A stretch of 64,000 bases of DNA from Cyclobacteriaceae bacterium (GCA_019638355.1 JAHBTY010000006.1:310001-374000); one strand, 5' to 3'. Positions 27,501-35,285 are shown, numbered from the stretch's first letter. A program made the numbers and translations. Notes: generated from the letters alone by a model not told the origin.

Positions 27501-30055
27501 TTAATTCCCGTTAGTGTTTTGTATGGATAGAATGGAATACTAAACCGATCGATGCTGAAGTTACCACTCTCTTCAAACACCTTACCCCTGAACACCGCAT
27601 TGAGTGTACCGGGAGCTTCGCCATTCACTTCCAGATTTGCATTAACCTGTGCATTTCCATTGGCATCGGTGTTTCCTTCAAAAATGGTTTGAGCTTCACT
27701 ATAAAAATCAATGGAGGGATCATCGAATACATACTCTTTATATTGATCGAACTTGGTTGTGCCTTTGGTGAGTAGCACATCAAATTGCGCACGCAGGTTT
27801 TTACCAGGTGCACCATGGAGCCAATTTACTTTCAGATTGCCCAATACATTATTGTTACCGGCTGTAAGTTTATCTACACCAAAGTCAAGATTGATCTTTA
27901 ACCGGTTTGGTTTAACAGTTTCAATTTTTAAATACTGTTGAAATTCGGTACTACCAACTTTTACGCGACCCAGCCAATTGCCGGTTGGTGCATCGGCTGC
28001 GGTTGCGGTGGCGAATTTATAAAAACCATTTTCGGATGACGAACGCACCAAACGGGTAGTAACCTGGCCTTGTGGATTCTGCAATTCAAATACTACCGGA
28101 TGCGAAGCCGGTAACAACTTGTTTTTATCTTCCAGAATAAAACTGAGGTAAAGCGAATCGCCCGGTCGCCATACACCCCGTTCGCCATATAAAAATCCTT
28201 TCAGTCCGTTCTGCACATACTCGCCACTCACATTAAAATTACTCAGCGAAAGCGATTCACCACCTTGTACTTTCAGGAAGCCACGCTGAACTCCGTTTTT
28301 AGCTACTAATGCAAATGGCTTTTTGCTGGAATTCAACGTAACTTTTCCATCGCGATCGGTTTTTCCAGTGGCAATTACCTGTAGTTGATAGTCGTACAAC
28401 TCAACTTCAACCCAGGAAAGGGGTAAGGTCGTTTTAACATCATTCACGATCACCAGTGTGTTATCATCGCCACCGCGTTTAGCCAGCAAGCCAAGGTCGG
28501 ATGCCAGTACATTGCGTTTAATGTTGCGGTTACCCGTGTAGTAGGAAGAATGGCAGGGATTATCGCGTTGCGTCCAATCATAATCTTCGTAATAGTAGTA
28601 ATCATCGTACGAATCCCAATAGCTCTCTTCGCCCGCATCATCACCATCCCATTTTTCAAAAGCTTGTTCACGCAATGTTGTTTCTTCACCGCCCTCGCAC
28701 ACGTAGGCTAAATATGTTTTCTTAAAACTAAGGCGTACCTGGTAAATGGCTCCGGGTTCGGCTTGCATGAAAGTGGTAAGGTCAAGTGTAAAGCGATTCC
28801 ACTTTCCTAAATCGGATACACCTGCATTTTCAAGTGAGATGGTTTTGCTTAATACAGGGCGCCCCACGCGCCTTAGTTCCTGATTACCGTCTAAACTATT
28901 TACCTGTAAAAATTGTAACACATTATCTTCAAAAATTCGAATCACCTTTACGTCAACCGATTTAAGGTTAACTGCTTCAAAAGGCATAACCAAGCCATCG
29001 GTAGAAGGCAGAATATTCCCCTTACCGACAAAGCGCACAGCAGGTAATGTTTGCTCAAAGGCTACATCGAACGTAGCTGCTTCTTTCATTTTATAATTGA
29101 GGATATTTTTTATTCCGGCTTCGATGGTAATGGAGCGAGAACCGGTTTGCCGTACCGGAGGAAATACTTTTACTTCATTATCTTTTACCTCAAAATCAAG
29201 ACTTGCTAATTCTGAAATACGAATAAGTCCTTCCAGGTTCTGGGTTTCGTTGAGCGGATCGGAGAATTGAACTACCACCTGCTGGCTGGTGCCTTGTTCA
29301 ACCCGTACATTCACTACTTTAAAGTCACCCAGGGCAGGAATTTCCACATCACGTTCTTCCTTATGTTCAACTTGCAATGGAGTACCCACAAACGCGAGCG
29401 TTACTTTGCTGGCCGCATCTTTACGAGCTACATCTTCTACAATAAACGCATGGGTTTTTCCTTCGCCTGTGTGCACCCAGTTTATTTTTAAAGAGGAGCC
29501 ATCCTGTGTAGCAGCAAGCATTTTTTCTACAGCCTCAGTTTCTGCGTAGTCGGCTGTGTAAACCGTTCCCTCAATTTTTTGTCGCTTCAAATCTGTTTTA
29601 ACATAGGGTTTTACGTTTTCCACTGCTACCTCAAAGTTTTGGGGTATTACCTGCAATGAGTATTCAAAGGTTTTAAGCTCAGCTGGCACTTCCATTAACC
29701 GGTGTAGGTTAAAGTTGATTTTATAGATTTGACCCGAAACCAACCGGGCCCCAGGTTTAAACTCCAGGGTACGCTTGTCCACCCAAATAGTGGTACCCTT
29801 TACAGAGGGGCTTAGATCAAATAATTTAAGAGTTGTTTCAGTGCCTACGGCAGTTTCTTCGGCCACATCGTGCGAAAGCACTACCCGTATGGGCGAGCCC
29901 GACCCGATAACACCGGCAGTATAAGAAGTAATGTACTGACCAAAGGCAGGATTAATGGTTGAGTTAACGGGTTGTTCCGTTTTACGGAAAGCGAAGTAGT
30001 AAATACCTGCGGCTGCTGCGCCAACTACCAACAGACCAATAAGAGCTTTTTTCAT
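24509..30055 (-). CDS. Bacterial alpha-2-macroglobulin with thioester motif
   Basis: The 1848-residue protein has an N-terminal membrane anchor (KKALIGLLVVGAAAAGIYYFA) without a lipobox, unlike the enterobacterial lipoprotein YfhM. A chain of macroglobulin-like beta domains follows, with an acidic Tyr-rich insertion (about 470-510). LYGERGVWRPGDSLYLSF and the bait-like region precede the alpha-2-macroglobulin core (VTWDLYDQVMGSLGGR). The thioester motif is YGCIEQTTS with Cys1397 and Gln1400, inside an alpha/alpha-toroid TED domain. Such proteins trap attacking proteases in the periplasm. Linkage with pbpC fits the known idea of guarding repair of damaged cell wall. It is first in the operon. 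Confidence 0.95.
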   Translation of the reverse strand: MKKALIGLLVVGAAAAGIYYFAFRKTEQPVNSTINPAFGQYITSYTAGVIGSGSPIRVVLSHDVAEETAVGTETTLKLFDLSPSVKGTTIWVDKRTLEFKPGARLVSGQIYKINFNLHRLMEVPAELKTFEYSLQVIPQNFEVAVENVKPYVKTDLKRQKIEGTVYTADYAETEAVEKMLAATQDGSSLKINWVHTGEGKTHAFIVEDVARKDAASKVTLAFVGTPLQVEHKEERDVEIPALGDFKVVNVRVEQGTSQQVVVQFSDPLNETQNLEGLIRISELASLDFEVKDNEVKVFPPVRQTGSRSITIEAGIKNILNYKMKEAATFDVAFEQTLPAVRFVGKGNILPSTDGLVMPFEAVNLKSVDVKVIRIFEDNVLQFLQVNSLDGNQELRRVGRPVLSKTISLENAGVSDLGKWNRFTLDLTTFMQAEPGAIYQVRLSFKKTYLAYVCEGGEETTLREQAFEKWDGDDAGEESYWDSYDDYYYYEDYDWTQRDNPCHSSYYTGNRNIKRNVLASDLGLLAKRGGDDNTLVIVNDVKTTLPLSWVEVELYDYQLQVIATGKTDRDGKVTLNSSKKPFALVAKNGVQRGFLKVQGGESLSLSNFNVSGEYVQNGLKGFLYGERGVWRPGDSLYLSFILEDKNKLLPASHPVVFELQNPQGQVTTRLVRSSSENGFYKFATATAADAPTGNWLGRVKVGSTEFQQYLKIETVKPNRLKINLDFGVDKLTAGNNNVLGNLKVNWLHGAPGKNLRAQFDVLLTKGTTKFDQYKEYVFDDPSIDFYSEAQTIFEGNTDANGNAQVNANLEVNGEAPGTLNAVFRGKVFEESGNFSIDRFSIPFYPYKTLTGIKLPKGDKARGMLRTDTTQRVDIVTVDADGKPLSRTVELSLYKINWRWWWDGSEGSVNFMSGNYSQPIATGRVSTVNGKGSWNFEVKYPEWGRFFVKAYDPQSGHSTGKVVYIDWPGWAGRARNEGEGATMLSFSSDKQVYNVGEKAMLVIPGSEKGRALISIENGSKVLQTYWLETQKGDNQFTFDVTKEMTPNVFVNITLLQPHAQTTNDLPIRLYGVIPIQVEDPNTHLEPVIAMPDVLEPGKEVVIKVSEKSKRKMTYTLAIVDEGLLDLTRFTTPDAWNKFYAREALGVVTWDLYDQVMGSLGGRVERLLALGGDAELAAKEDDAKSNRFKPVVKFFGPITLSGGSNEHKFIMPQYIGSVKTMLVAGYEGAYGKTEKATPVRKPLMVLATLPRVLGPEEQVKLPITLFKSENNIKNVKVDIKVGGPVGIVDESSRTVAMNESDLTLDFALNVKSETGFAKVTVTATSGSYSATDEIEIEVRNPNPPVTQVADVVLDAGKTWNTTVTPFGVAGTNLATLEISSLPPVNLGQRMRYLLQYPYGCIEQTTSSVFPQLYLDKVKALTDAEKTTIQRNVTAGVERLKTFVHSDGGFAYWPGSGDSDSWGSTYAGHFLIEAEAKGYYVPNDMIRRWKKYQKNKAQSWRKAQEYGSSELIQAYRLYTLALAGDAELGAMNRLREQGNLPSTAAWMLAAAYVKAGQPEAAKKLIEKLPTQVKPYQELAYSYGSDLRDKAIILETLILLNDRTRAFEIVKELSVALSDFNYWMNTQTLAWSLKSVGSFASGEKGDLKFSYTYNGKEVTTGTDLPVASIVLPAGNKAADLKVVSASKAVLFARVIQEGVPARGTEEDSEKNLTLGVSYTKTDGTPLDPATLEQGTEFVATVTVFNPGMRGLYKNLALNQIFPSGWEINNLRLTGDDAAKITGDVPTYQDIRDDRVYTYFDLGARQSKTFKVMLTASYAGSYYLPAVSCEAMYDNNIYARKKGKVVEVVKRVVQ

Positions 30056-30190
30056 ACCAGAGGGATTGAGGTTTAGCGAGAATCTAAATATCGCTAAAGT
30101 GATAGAGATATTGCGATCTATTCAGAAAATTTCTGGAAAGAATAAAAAATGGTCTTACAATTTGAGGTCAGACCTGAGGCTGTAATGCGT

Positions 30191-30907
30191 TTACTTCTTA
30201 CACGCTACTCCCTCAACATAATTCTTGATTACACCCATTGATTTAGCAACCGTACTGCCTTCGAATCCGGTAATGTCATTGTAGTTGACTTGCTTTTGGT
30301 ATTGCTCTAAAAATTCGCCCGATAAGGGCAGGTAACTCCAATGCCAGCGCTCTTCTTCGTAGCCGGTGCGACCCGAATCTTTAGCGGTATAAGGCTGGCA
30401 GAAACCATATTCAGCAGCATGGGCTTTAAGCCAGGTATAAATTTTTAAGCCTTCGCCTGAATCAAAGAAACTATTGTTGAGCACATTCAAATCCATATCC
30501 GTTCCCCAATGGTGGCGCGAGGTGGACGGCATGGAGCTGTATAATAAGATGAGTCGTGCACGCTCTTTCAGGTCGTTAACGGTAGTCAGGTCTTTTCCTT
30601 CTACCTGCACTTTTCCATTCCACTTGTTTTCCCAGATACGTTTTTGTGAATCAAAATTACGCGTGGCTGATATTATTGTTAGTTCAACGCCTTCCTTGCG
30701 GGCAGCATCGCTCATCTTTATAAAAGCTTCGTAGGTTTCTTTTCTAAGATAAGCCCCACGGCCACTTCCGCGTGTATGTTCATCGGCCAGCTTTACAAAC
30801 TGAGGATGTGTTGCCGGATCAAACTTTCCCAGTAGATAATTTTTATCAACCGGTTGGGCTTGAAGAACAATCGAACTGGCAATAATAAGAAGCGTAATCA
30901 ATCTCAT
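30191..30907 (-). CDS. M15B-family D,D-carboxypeptidase (VanY/LdcB-like)
   Basis: The 238-residue protein has a signal peptide (1-18, ending VLQAQ). The zinc site is visible in SRHHWGTDMDLNVLN (His and Asp ligands) and the downstream ERWHWSY (His ligand), the SxHxxGxAxD and ExWH motifs of the VanY/DacB group. Such enzymes trim D-Ala or L,D-linked residues from peptidoglycan stem peptides in the periplasm. It lies 135 nt upstream of the alpha-2-macroglobulin operon on the same strand, consistent with cell-wall remodelling. The gap contains only a short odd palindrome (AGGTCAGACCT). Confidence 0.88.
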   Translation of the reverse strand: MRLITLLIIASSIVLQAQPVDKNYLLGKFDPATHPQFVKLADEHTRGSGRGAYLRKETYEAFIKMSDAARKEGVELTIISATRNFDSQKRIWENKWNGKVQVEGKDLTTVNDLKERARLILLYSSMPSTSRHHWGTDMDLNVLNNSFFDSGEGLKIYTWLKAHAAEYGFCQPYTAKDSGRTGYEEERWHWSYLPLSGEFLEQYQKQVNYNDITGFEGSTVAKSMGVIKNYVEGVACKK

Positions 30908-30926
30908 TCAAGTTTCAATATTAATC

Positions 30927-30989
30927 CCTCACCCGCCACCCCTCTCCCTTGGGAGAAGGGGTGTCCGAGGAACGAGGCCGGAGGTGAGG
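30927..30989. repeat. GC-rich REP-like palindrome between the M15 and DAHP synthase genes
   Basis: CCTCACC (30927-30933) is complementary to GGTGAGG (30983-30989), enclosing an inner imperfect stem CACCCCTCTCCC / GGGAGAAGGGGTG (30937-30963). It abuts the last codons of the DAHP synthase gene. Elements of this form (CCTCACCC...CCCTCTCCCTTGGGAG) occur dispersed in many bacteria. It may work as a terminator or a REP/BIME-like repeat. Confidence 0.6.
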
Positions 30990-32093
30990 TCACACCCGCT
31001 CCGTCACCTGATTCATCACTTTAGTTTGTACCTGTATCGACTCATGGTGAATCAACTTCAGTAAATCATTCGTAAACTCTTCGTTCAATCCCATTGCCTT
31101 ACATAAAGCAATCCGGGTTTGTACAATTTCTTCCCAGCGATTTACCTGCAGGATGGTTACATTATTTTCTTTCTTGTACTGGCCTATCTTCTCTGATATC
31201 TTCATGCGTTGCGATAACCGTTGCATGATCTCATCATCTAACTGGTCAATCTGCTCACGCAGAATACTGAGTGTGTCTTTAAAAGTTTTGTTCTCAACAG
31301 ACGCAGTTCGAACTACTAACTCACTAATTATCTTGCCCAACACAGCCGGAGTAACTTGTTGCTTGGCATCGCTCCACGCGGCATCGGGGTTAATATGACT
31401 TTCAATCATCAAACCTGCCATATCCAAATCAAGTGCCTTCTGCGAAATGAAGGCAATCAAATCGCGATTACCAGCAATGTGACTTGGATCGCAAAACATA
31501 TCTAACTCCGGTACACGGGTTTTCAATTCAATAGCCAGATCCCACATGGGTGCATTGCGGAAAGGTCCCTTTTCAAATGAAGAGAACCCGCGGTGAATGG
31601 CAGCCAACTTGGTAATACCTGCTTTGTTCAAACGTTCGAACGCACCTAACCACAACTCCACATCCGGGTTAATCGGATTTTTTACCAACACCGGTATATC
31701 AACACCTTTTAATGCATCGGCAACTTCCTGAACCGAAAATGGATTTACCGTGGTGCGCGCACCGACCCAAAGAAAATTTACTCCAGCTTTTAAGGCAGCT
31801 TCTACGTGGGCCGCATTGGCTACTTCAGTGGTTACCGGCAAACCTGTTTCTTTACCCGCTTGCACCAGCCATGTTAAACCTACATCACCGGCACCTTCGT
31901 ATTGGCCAGGCCTTGTGCGCGGCTTCCAGATACCGGCACGCAATGCATGCACTTTGCCGGTTGCTGCAACTTGTTTAGCTGTTGCGATAGTTTGTTCTTC
32001 TGTCTCTGCACTGCACGGACCGCTAATGATAACGGGTCTGCTGGTCTTCATCCAGGATGAGATGGGTTCGAGTTGTAATCCTTTCTTTGTCAT
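30990..32093 (-). CDS. Bifunctional DAHP synthase / chorismate mutase
   Basis: The 367-residue protein has a type I-beta DAHP synthase domain at about 1-265. Markers are ISGPCSAE with metal-binding Cys27, AGIWKPRTRPGQYEG, VLVKNPINPD, CDPSHIAG and MIESHINPDAAWSDAKQQ. It is joined to a C-terminal AroQ-type chorismate mutase (about 275-360: LREQIDQLDDEIMQRLSQRMKISEKIG). The enzyme makes DAHP from PEP and erythrose-4-phosphate and also converts chorismate to prephenate. The fused mutase can give prephenate-sensitive feedback. It is the last gene of the Phe/Tyr operon behind the leader at 35126-35203. Confidence 0.95.
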   Translation of the reverse strand: MTKKGLQLEPISSWMKTSRPVIISGPCSAETEEQTIATAKQVAATGKVHALRAGIWKPRTRPGQYEGAGDVGLTWLVQAGKETGLPVTTEVANAAHVEAALKAGVNFLWVGARTTVNPFSVQEVADALKGVDIPVLVKNPINPDVELWLGAFERLNKAGITKLAAIHRGFSSFEKGPFRNAPMWDLAIELKTRVPELDMFCDPSHIAGNRDLIAFISQKALDLDMAGLMIESHINPDAAWSDAKQQVTPAVLGKIISELVVRTASVENKTFKDTLSILREQIDQLDDEIMQRLSQRMKISEKIGQYKKENNVTILQVNRWEEIVQTRIALCKAMGLNEEFTNDLLKLIHHESIQVQTKVMNQVTERV

Positions 32094-32153
32094 AACGCAA
32101 TAAAATTAAACAGATTTCGATTCTATATTTTAGGTATTAATAAAACAATGAAT

Positions 32154-33017
32154 TTAAGTTTTGGGTTTATCGCTCTGATCCAACACCCTGCGAATCTCAT
32201 TCGCCTTGGACATAATGCGATGCAACTCTTTTGTGTCGCGCTTCATTAAGTGGTAATGAAATTTTTGCAGGTGCATAATGTATTCCAGCAATGCCTGGCT
32301 CAGATACTCTACATTTTGTTCAAAGATGGGGGCCCACATGTCGGGTGAACTTTTGGCTAACCGTACCGTAGAGGCAAAACCACTACCGGCCAGATCAAAG
32401 ATATTCTTTTCGTCTTTCTCAATATCCAACACAGTTTGACCCAGCAAAAAGGAACTCACGTGCGAGAGATGCGATACATACGCTACATGCCGATCGTGCT
32501 CATCGGCTTCCATAAAAATGGTTTTCATTTCCAATGCATCAAAAACTTTCATGGCTGTATTCAGTGCCTCTACTGAAGATTTACCGGCTTCGCAAATAAT
32601 GTTGGTCTTACCTTTAAACAGGCCATCAAATGCCGCGGTTGGACCTGAGTTTTCAGTACCGGCAATAGGATGAGCCGCCACAAACTGATTTCGTTTTGGG
32701 TGATTGGCCACCGATTTACAAATAGATGTTTTAGTTGATCCACCATCAATAACCACAGCTCCCTTCTTCACAATATCCAACACCGCTGGTAAAAATGCAT
32801 TCAGGGCATTTACCGGAATAGCCAACACAATTAAATCAGCTGTTGAAAGTGCTTTGTCTTCGGTTAAGATTTTATCTACCAAACCAATCTCCACTGCTTT
32901 TAATCCGTTGGCAGCATTTGCATCTACTCCTATCAGTTCGGTGGCAATTCCTGCTCTGCGCAAACCCAATGCAATGGAACCCCCAATCAAACCCAATCCA
33001 ACAATTGTAGTTTTCAT
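32154..33017 (-). CDS. tyrA: Prephenate dehydrogenase
   Basis: The 287-residue protein has an N-terminal NAD(P)-binding fold (MKTTIVGLGLIGGSIALGLRRAG) and the prephenate dehydrogenase helical domain. The substrate-site sequence is HPIAGTENSGPTAAFDGLFKGK, with catalytic-His-region HDRHVAYVSHLSHVSSF. It oxidises prephenate to 4-hydroxyphenylpyruvate for tyrosine synthesis. No ACT domain follows, so feedback control by Tyr through ACT is absent. The ATG is 5 nt after the aminotransferase stop; the DAHP synthase gene begins 60 nt downstream. Confidence 0.95.
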   Translation of the reverse strand: MKTTIVGLGLIGGSIALGLRRAGIATELIGVDANAANGLKAVEIGLVDKILTEDKALSTADLIVLAIPVNALNAFLPAVLDIVKKGAVVIDGGSTKTSICKSVANHPKRNQFVAAHPIAGTENSGPTAAFDGLFKGKTNIICEAGKSSVEALNTAMKVFDALEMKTIFMEADEHDRHVAYVSHLSHVSSFLLGQTVLDIEKDEKNIFDLAGSGFASTVRLAKSSPDMWAPIFEQNVEYLSQALLEYIMHLQKFHYHLMKRDTKELHRIMSKANEIRRVLDQSDKPKT

Positions 33018-33022
33018 TTTAT

Positions 33023-34219
33023 TCAGACTTGAGAGGTTAGATTGGAAACACTTGATTTTTCCTTATCGAATTTTTGAATCCTGGCAAGGGCTTCATTTAG
33101 TTTTTCTTCTGTAGCACAAAGCGAGATGCGTATAAAACGTGATCCACATTTGCCAAAAATAAAACCAGGCGTTATAAACACATGCGTGGCATAAAGTACT
33201 TCATCAATCCACTTCTCCACATCGGCCACATGTGCAGGAGCCTTGGCCCAAACAAACAAGCCCGATTGCTTTTCGGAATAAGTACAACCTAAAACATCTA
33301 AAATCTTTCGCGCAGCCGTTCTCCTTTTTTTATAAACTGCATTTAACTCGGTAAACCATTCCGCTTCACATTTCAAGGCTTCAGCGGCAGCTTGCTGTAA
33401 ACCTAAGAACATGCCACTATCCATATTGCTCTTTACGCGTAGCACGGCATCAATTAAATCTTTGTTACCCGCTACCCATCCAATGCGCCAGCCAGCCATG
33501 TTGTGCGATTTACTCAGCGAATTCAATTCCAGCGCTACATCGGCAGCTCCTTCAATGGCTAGAATACTTTGCGGATTATCGTTTAAGATTAACGAATACG
33601 GATTATCATTTACAATCAGAAAATTGTTTTCGCGGGCAAGATCAACCAACGCTTTTAATTCTTGTTGCGATGCGGTTCTGCCAGTAGGCATGTGTGGAAA
33701 GTTAACCCACATGATTTTTACCTTCGATAAATCAGATTGCCTTAGCGCCTCTGCATCAATTCCCCAGTTGAGCGATTCCTGAAGTTGATAGGTTCGTACT
33801 TTTGCTCCAACCAATTTAGCTACCGATGAGTACGTGGGGTAACCCGGATCGGGAATCAAAACCTCTTCACCTTCATTTACAAAAGCCATAGCAATATGCA
33901 TGATGCCTTCCTTCGAACCCATGAGCGGAAGGATTTCATTCTCAGCATTCAGGTTAACGCCATATGTACGTTTGTAAAATGCTTTTATACCCTCCCGCAA
34001 TGCGGGAATGCCTTTATAATTCTGATAGCCATGACTGTTTGCTTTTTGTGCGGTTACATTCAATACTTCAATAACCGATGCAGCAGGGGCCAAATCGGGG
34101 CTACCAATACCCAGGTTAATTACCGGATGTGCGGGCGTATCCAACTCGCGCACTTCTGCTAACTTCCTGCTGAAGTAATACTCTTCTACATTGGCAATCC
34201 GGTTTGCAGTTTTAATCAT
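33023..34219 (-). CDS. Class I/II pyridoxal-phosphate aminotransferase, probably aromatic
   Basis: The 398-residue protein is counted from the ATG at 34219, which is one base after the pheA stop (TAA-C-ATG). The TTG 15 nt upstream lies inside pheA and is less likely. The fold-type I motifs are NLGIGSPDLAPA, MGSKEGIMHIA, NDNPYSLI and the PLP lysine in SLSKSHNMAGWRIGW. Its position between pheA and tyrA suggests that it transaminates phenylpyruvate and 4-hydroxyphenylpyruvate to Phe and Tyr. Specificity is inferred from context only. Confidence 0.9.
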   Translation of the reverse strand: MIKTANRIANVEEYYFSRKLAEVRELDTPAHPVINLGIGSPDLAPAASVIEVLNVTAQKANSHGYQNYKGIPALREGIKAFYKRTYGVNLNAENEILPLMGSKEGIMHIAMAFVNEGEEVLIPDPGYPTYSSVAKLVGAKVRTYQLQESLNWGIDAEALRQSDLSKVKIMWVNFPHMPTGRTASQQELKALVDLARENNFLIVNDNPYSLILNDNPQSILAIEGAADVALELNSLSKSHNMAGWRIGWVAGNKDLIDAVLRVKSNMDSGMFLGLQQAAAEALKCEAEWFTELNAVYKKRRTAARKILDVLGCTYSEKQSGLFVWAKAPAHVADVEKWIDEVLYATHVFITPGFIFGKCGSRFIRISLCATEEKLNEALARIQKFDKEKSSVSNLTSQV

Positions 34220-34220
34220 G

Positions 34221-35063
34221 TTACTTGTATTCAATTTTTGCTTTTTTGTATTCCCCTAAAATATTCAGGTTCTTCACTTGCCGCAGCACCTCACCAATTG
34301 CCGCATCGTAGCTTCTACGTTTCTTCCACTCCACATCTATGTGAATGGAATATTCACTGGGTTTACCAATAATAGGTATCGATTGAATTTTTGATAGGTT
34401 GATGCTATTGTTCTTAAACGTCATTAGCGCTTCGGCCAGGCTACCCACTTCATTGGCAACTTCAAAATACAACGAGGCCTTGTTGCTATCGGGTGTAGTT
34501 TTGATTTTGCGGGTAAGGATAAGAAAGCGGGTAAAGTTTTTCTTATGCGTTTCGATGCGCTTCTCTAAAATATTCAAACCAAATTTTTTAGCCGCATATT
34601 CATTGGCAATGGCTGCCGTGGTTTTTAGTTTTTGCTCTTTTACTTTGCGTGCCGAAAGTGCCGTGTCTTCACTCTCCAAAATTTGCACACCATTTAACTT
34701 GTAAAGAAAATCCGTACACTGCCGAATGGCCATGGGGTGCGATTCGATACTGGTAAGATCATTCAGCTTAACACCGGGCAATGCCAGCAGGTGCATGTGT
34801 ATCGGCAGGTAAACTTCACCGATAATCGAGAAGTGATATTCCTGCAGTAAAAAGTAGTTGGGCAAAATGCTTCCCGCGATCGAGTTTTCTATGGCCATTA
34901 CCGCATAGTCGGATTCGCCTTTCTTCAACGATTCGCATAAGGCATGAAAACTCAGGCATTCTACGGTTTGAATCGGTTCGTGAAAGTACGTTAAGGCCGC
35001 TACCTCGTGGAAGCTGGTGGCGATGCCTTGAATGGCGATCTTCAGTTTTTTCTTTTTGCTCAT
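34221..35063 (-). CDS. pheA: Prephenate dehydratase
   Basis: The 280-residue protein has a prephenate dehydratase domain (about 8-190) with AIENSIAGSI and the catalytic Thr in KKNFTRFLIL. A C-terminal ACT domain (about 200-275) follows. The phenylalanine-binding ESRP motif of many homologues is replaced by KIQSIPIIGKPSEYSIHIDVE. It makes phenylpyruvate from prephenate. No chorismate mutase domain is present; that activity is in the fused DAHP synthase three genes on. The ATG at 35063 lies 10 nt after a hairpin-plus-U-run attenuator, and the gene is preceded by a Phe/Tyr-rich leader ORF. Confidence 0.95.
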   Translation of the reverse strand: MSKKKKLKIAIQGIATSFHEVAALTYFHEPIQTVECLSFHALCESLKKGESDYAVMAIENSIAGSILPNYFLLQEYHFSIIGEVYLPIHMHLLALPGVKLNDLTSIESHPMAIRQCTDFLYKLNGVQILESEDTALSARKVKEQKLKTTAAIANEYAAKKFGLNILEKRIETHKKNFTRFLILTRKIKTTPDSNKASLYFEVANEVGSLAEALMTFKNNSINLSKIQSIPIIGKPSEYSIHIDVEWKKRRSYDAAIGEVLRQVKNLNILGEYKKAKIEYK

Positions 35064-35068
35064 ACATC

Positions 35069-35101
35069 AAAAAGAAAGTCCCTCTTTCGGAGGGACTTTC
35101 T
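35069..35101 (-). terminator. Attenuator terminator of the Phe/Tyr operon
   Basis: On the minus strand AGAAAGTCCCTC (35101-35090), loop CGAAA, and GAGGGACTTTCT (35084-35073) form a perfect 12-bp stem. TTTT (35072-35069) follows directly. It lies between the leader ORF stop (35126) and the pheA ATG (35063), so it would stop transcription before pheA. It also covers the region where a ribosome would load for pheA. Confidence 0.9.
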
Positions 35102-35153
35102 GAGTTTCTTTCGTTTTATTATTTCTTAACAAACCGATTCTCTTTCAAGTCCC
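35092..35153 (-). promoter_or_regulatory. Putative antiterminator pairing in the phe leader
   Basis: GGGACTT at 35153-35147, inside leader codons 17-19, is perfectly complementary (7 bp) to AAGTCCC at 35098-35092 in the terminator's 5' arm, and it duplicates the terminator's 3' arm sequence. A ribosome stalled at the Phe/Tyr codons (35188-35159) would leave this segment free to pair and prevent the terminator. An upstream TCCC can close GGGA into a small protector stem (TCCC-TGC-GGGA). The pairing was found by eye. Confidence 0.65.
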
Positions 35154-35203
35154 GCAGGGAATTGATAAAAAAAGTAAAAGAAGTAAAATCGGTTGGTGAT
35201 CAT
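35126..35203 (-). CDS. Phe/Tyr-rich leader peptide of the aromatic amino acid operon
   Basis: This 25-codon ORF runs from ATG 35203-35201 to TAA 35128-35126. The peptide begins MITNRFYFFYFFYQF: residues 6-15 contain six Phe and three Tyr, so nine of ten codons call for tRNA-Phe or tRNA-Tyr. The rest is PAGLERESVC. Directly downstream come a 24-nt purine-rich spacer, the 12-bp terminator hairpin with its U-run, and pheA. This is the layout of leader peptides such as PheL and TrpL, in which ribosome stalling controls transcription. I infer control by both Phe and Tyr, matching an operon that makes both. The upstream 160 nt hold a weak CAGTTTTG -7-like box only. Confidence 0.88.
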   Translation of the reverse strand: MITNRFYFFYFFYQFPAGLERESVC

Positions 35204-35285
35204 TTGTTTCAATTCTGGTTCTAAGAAAGATGAAAAAATCTGTTTGTGCAAAACTGGCTCAAAAAATCTTTAAAATTTTAATTTT

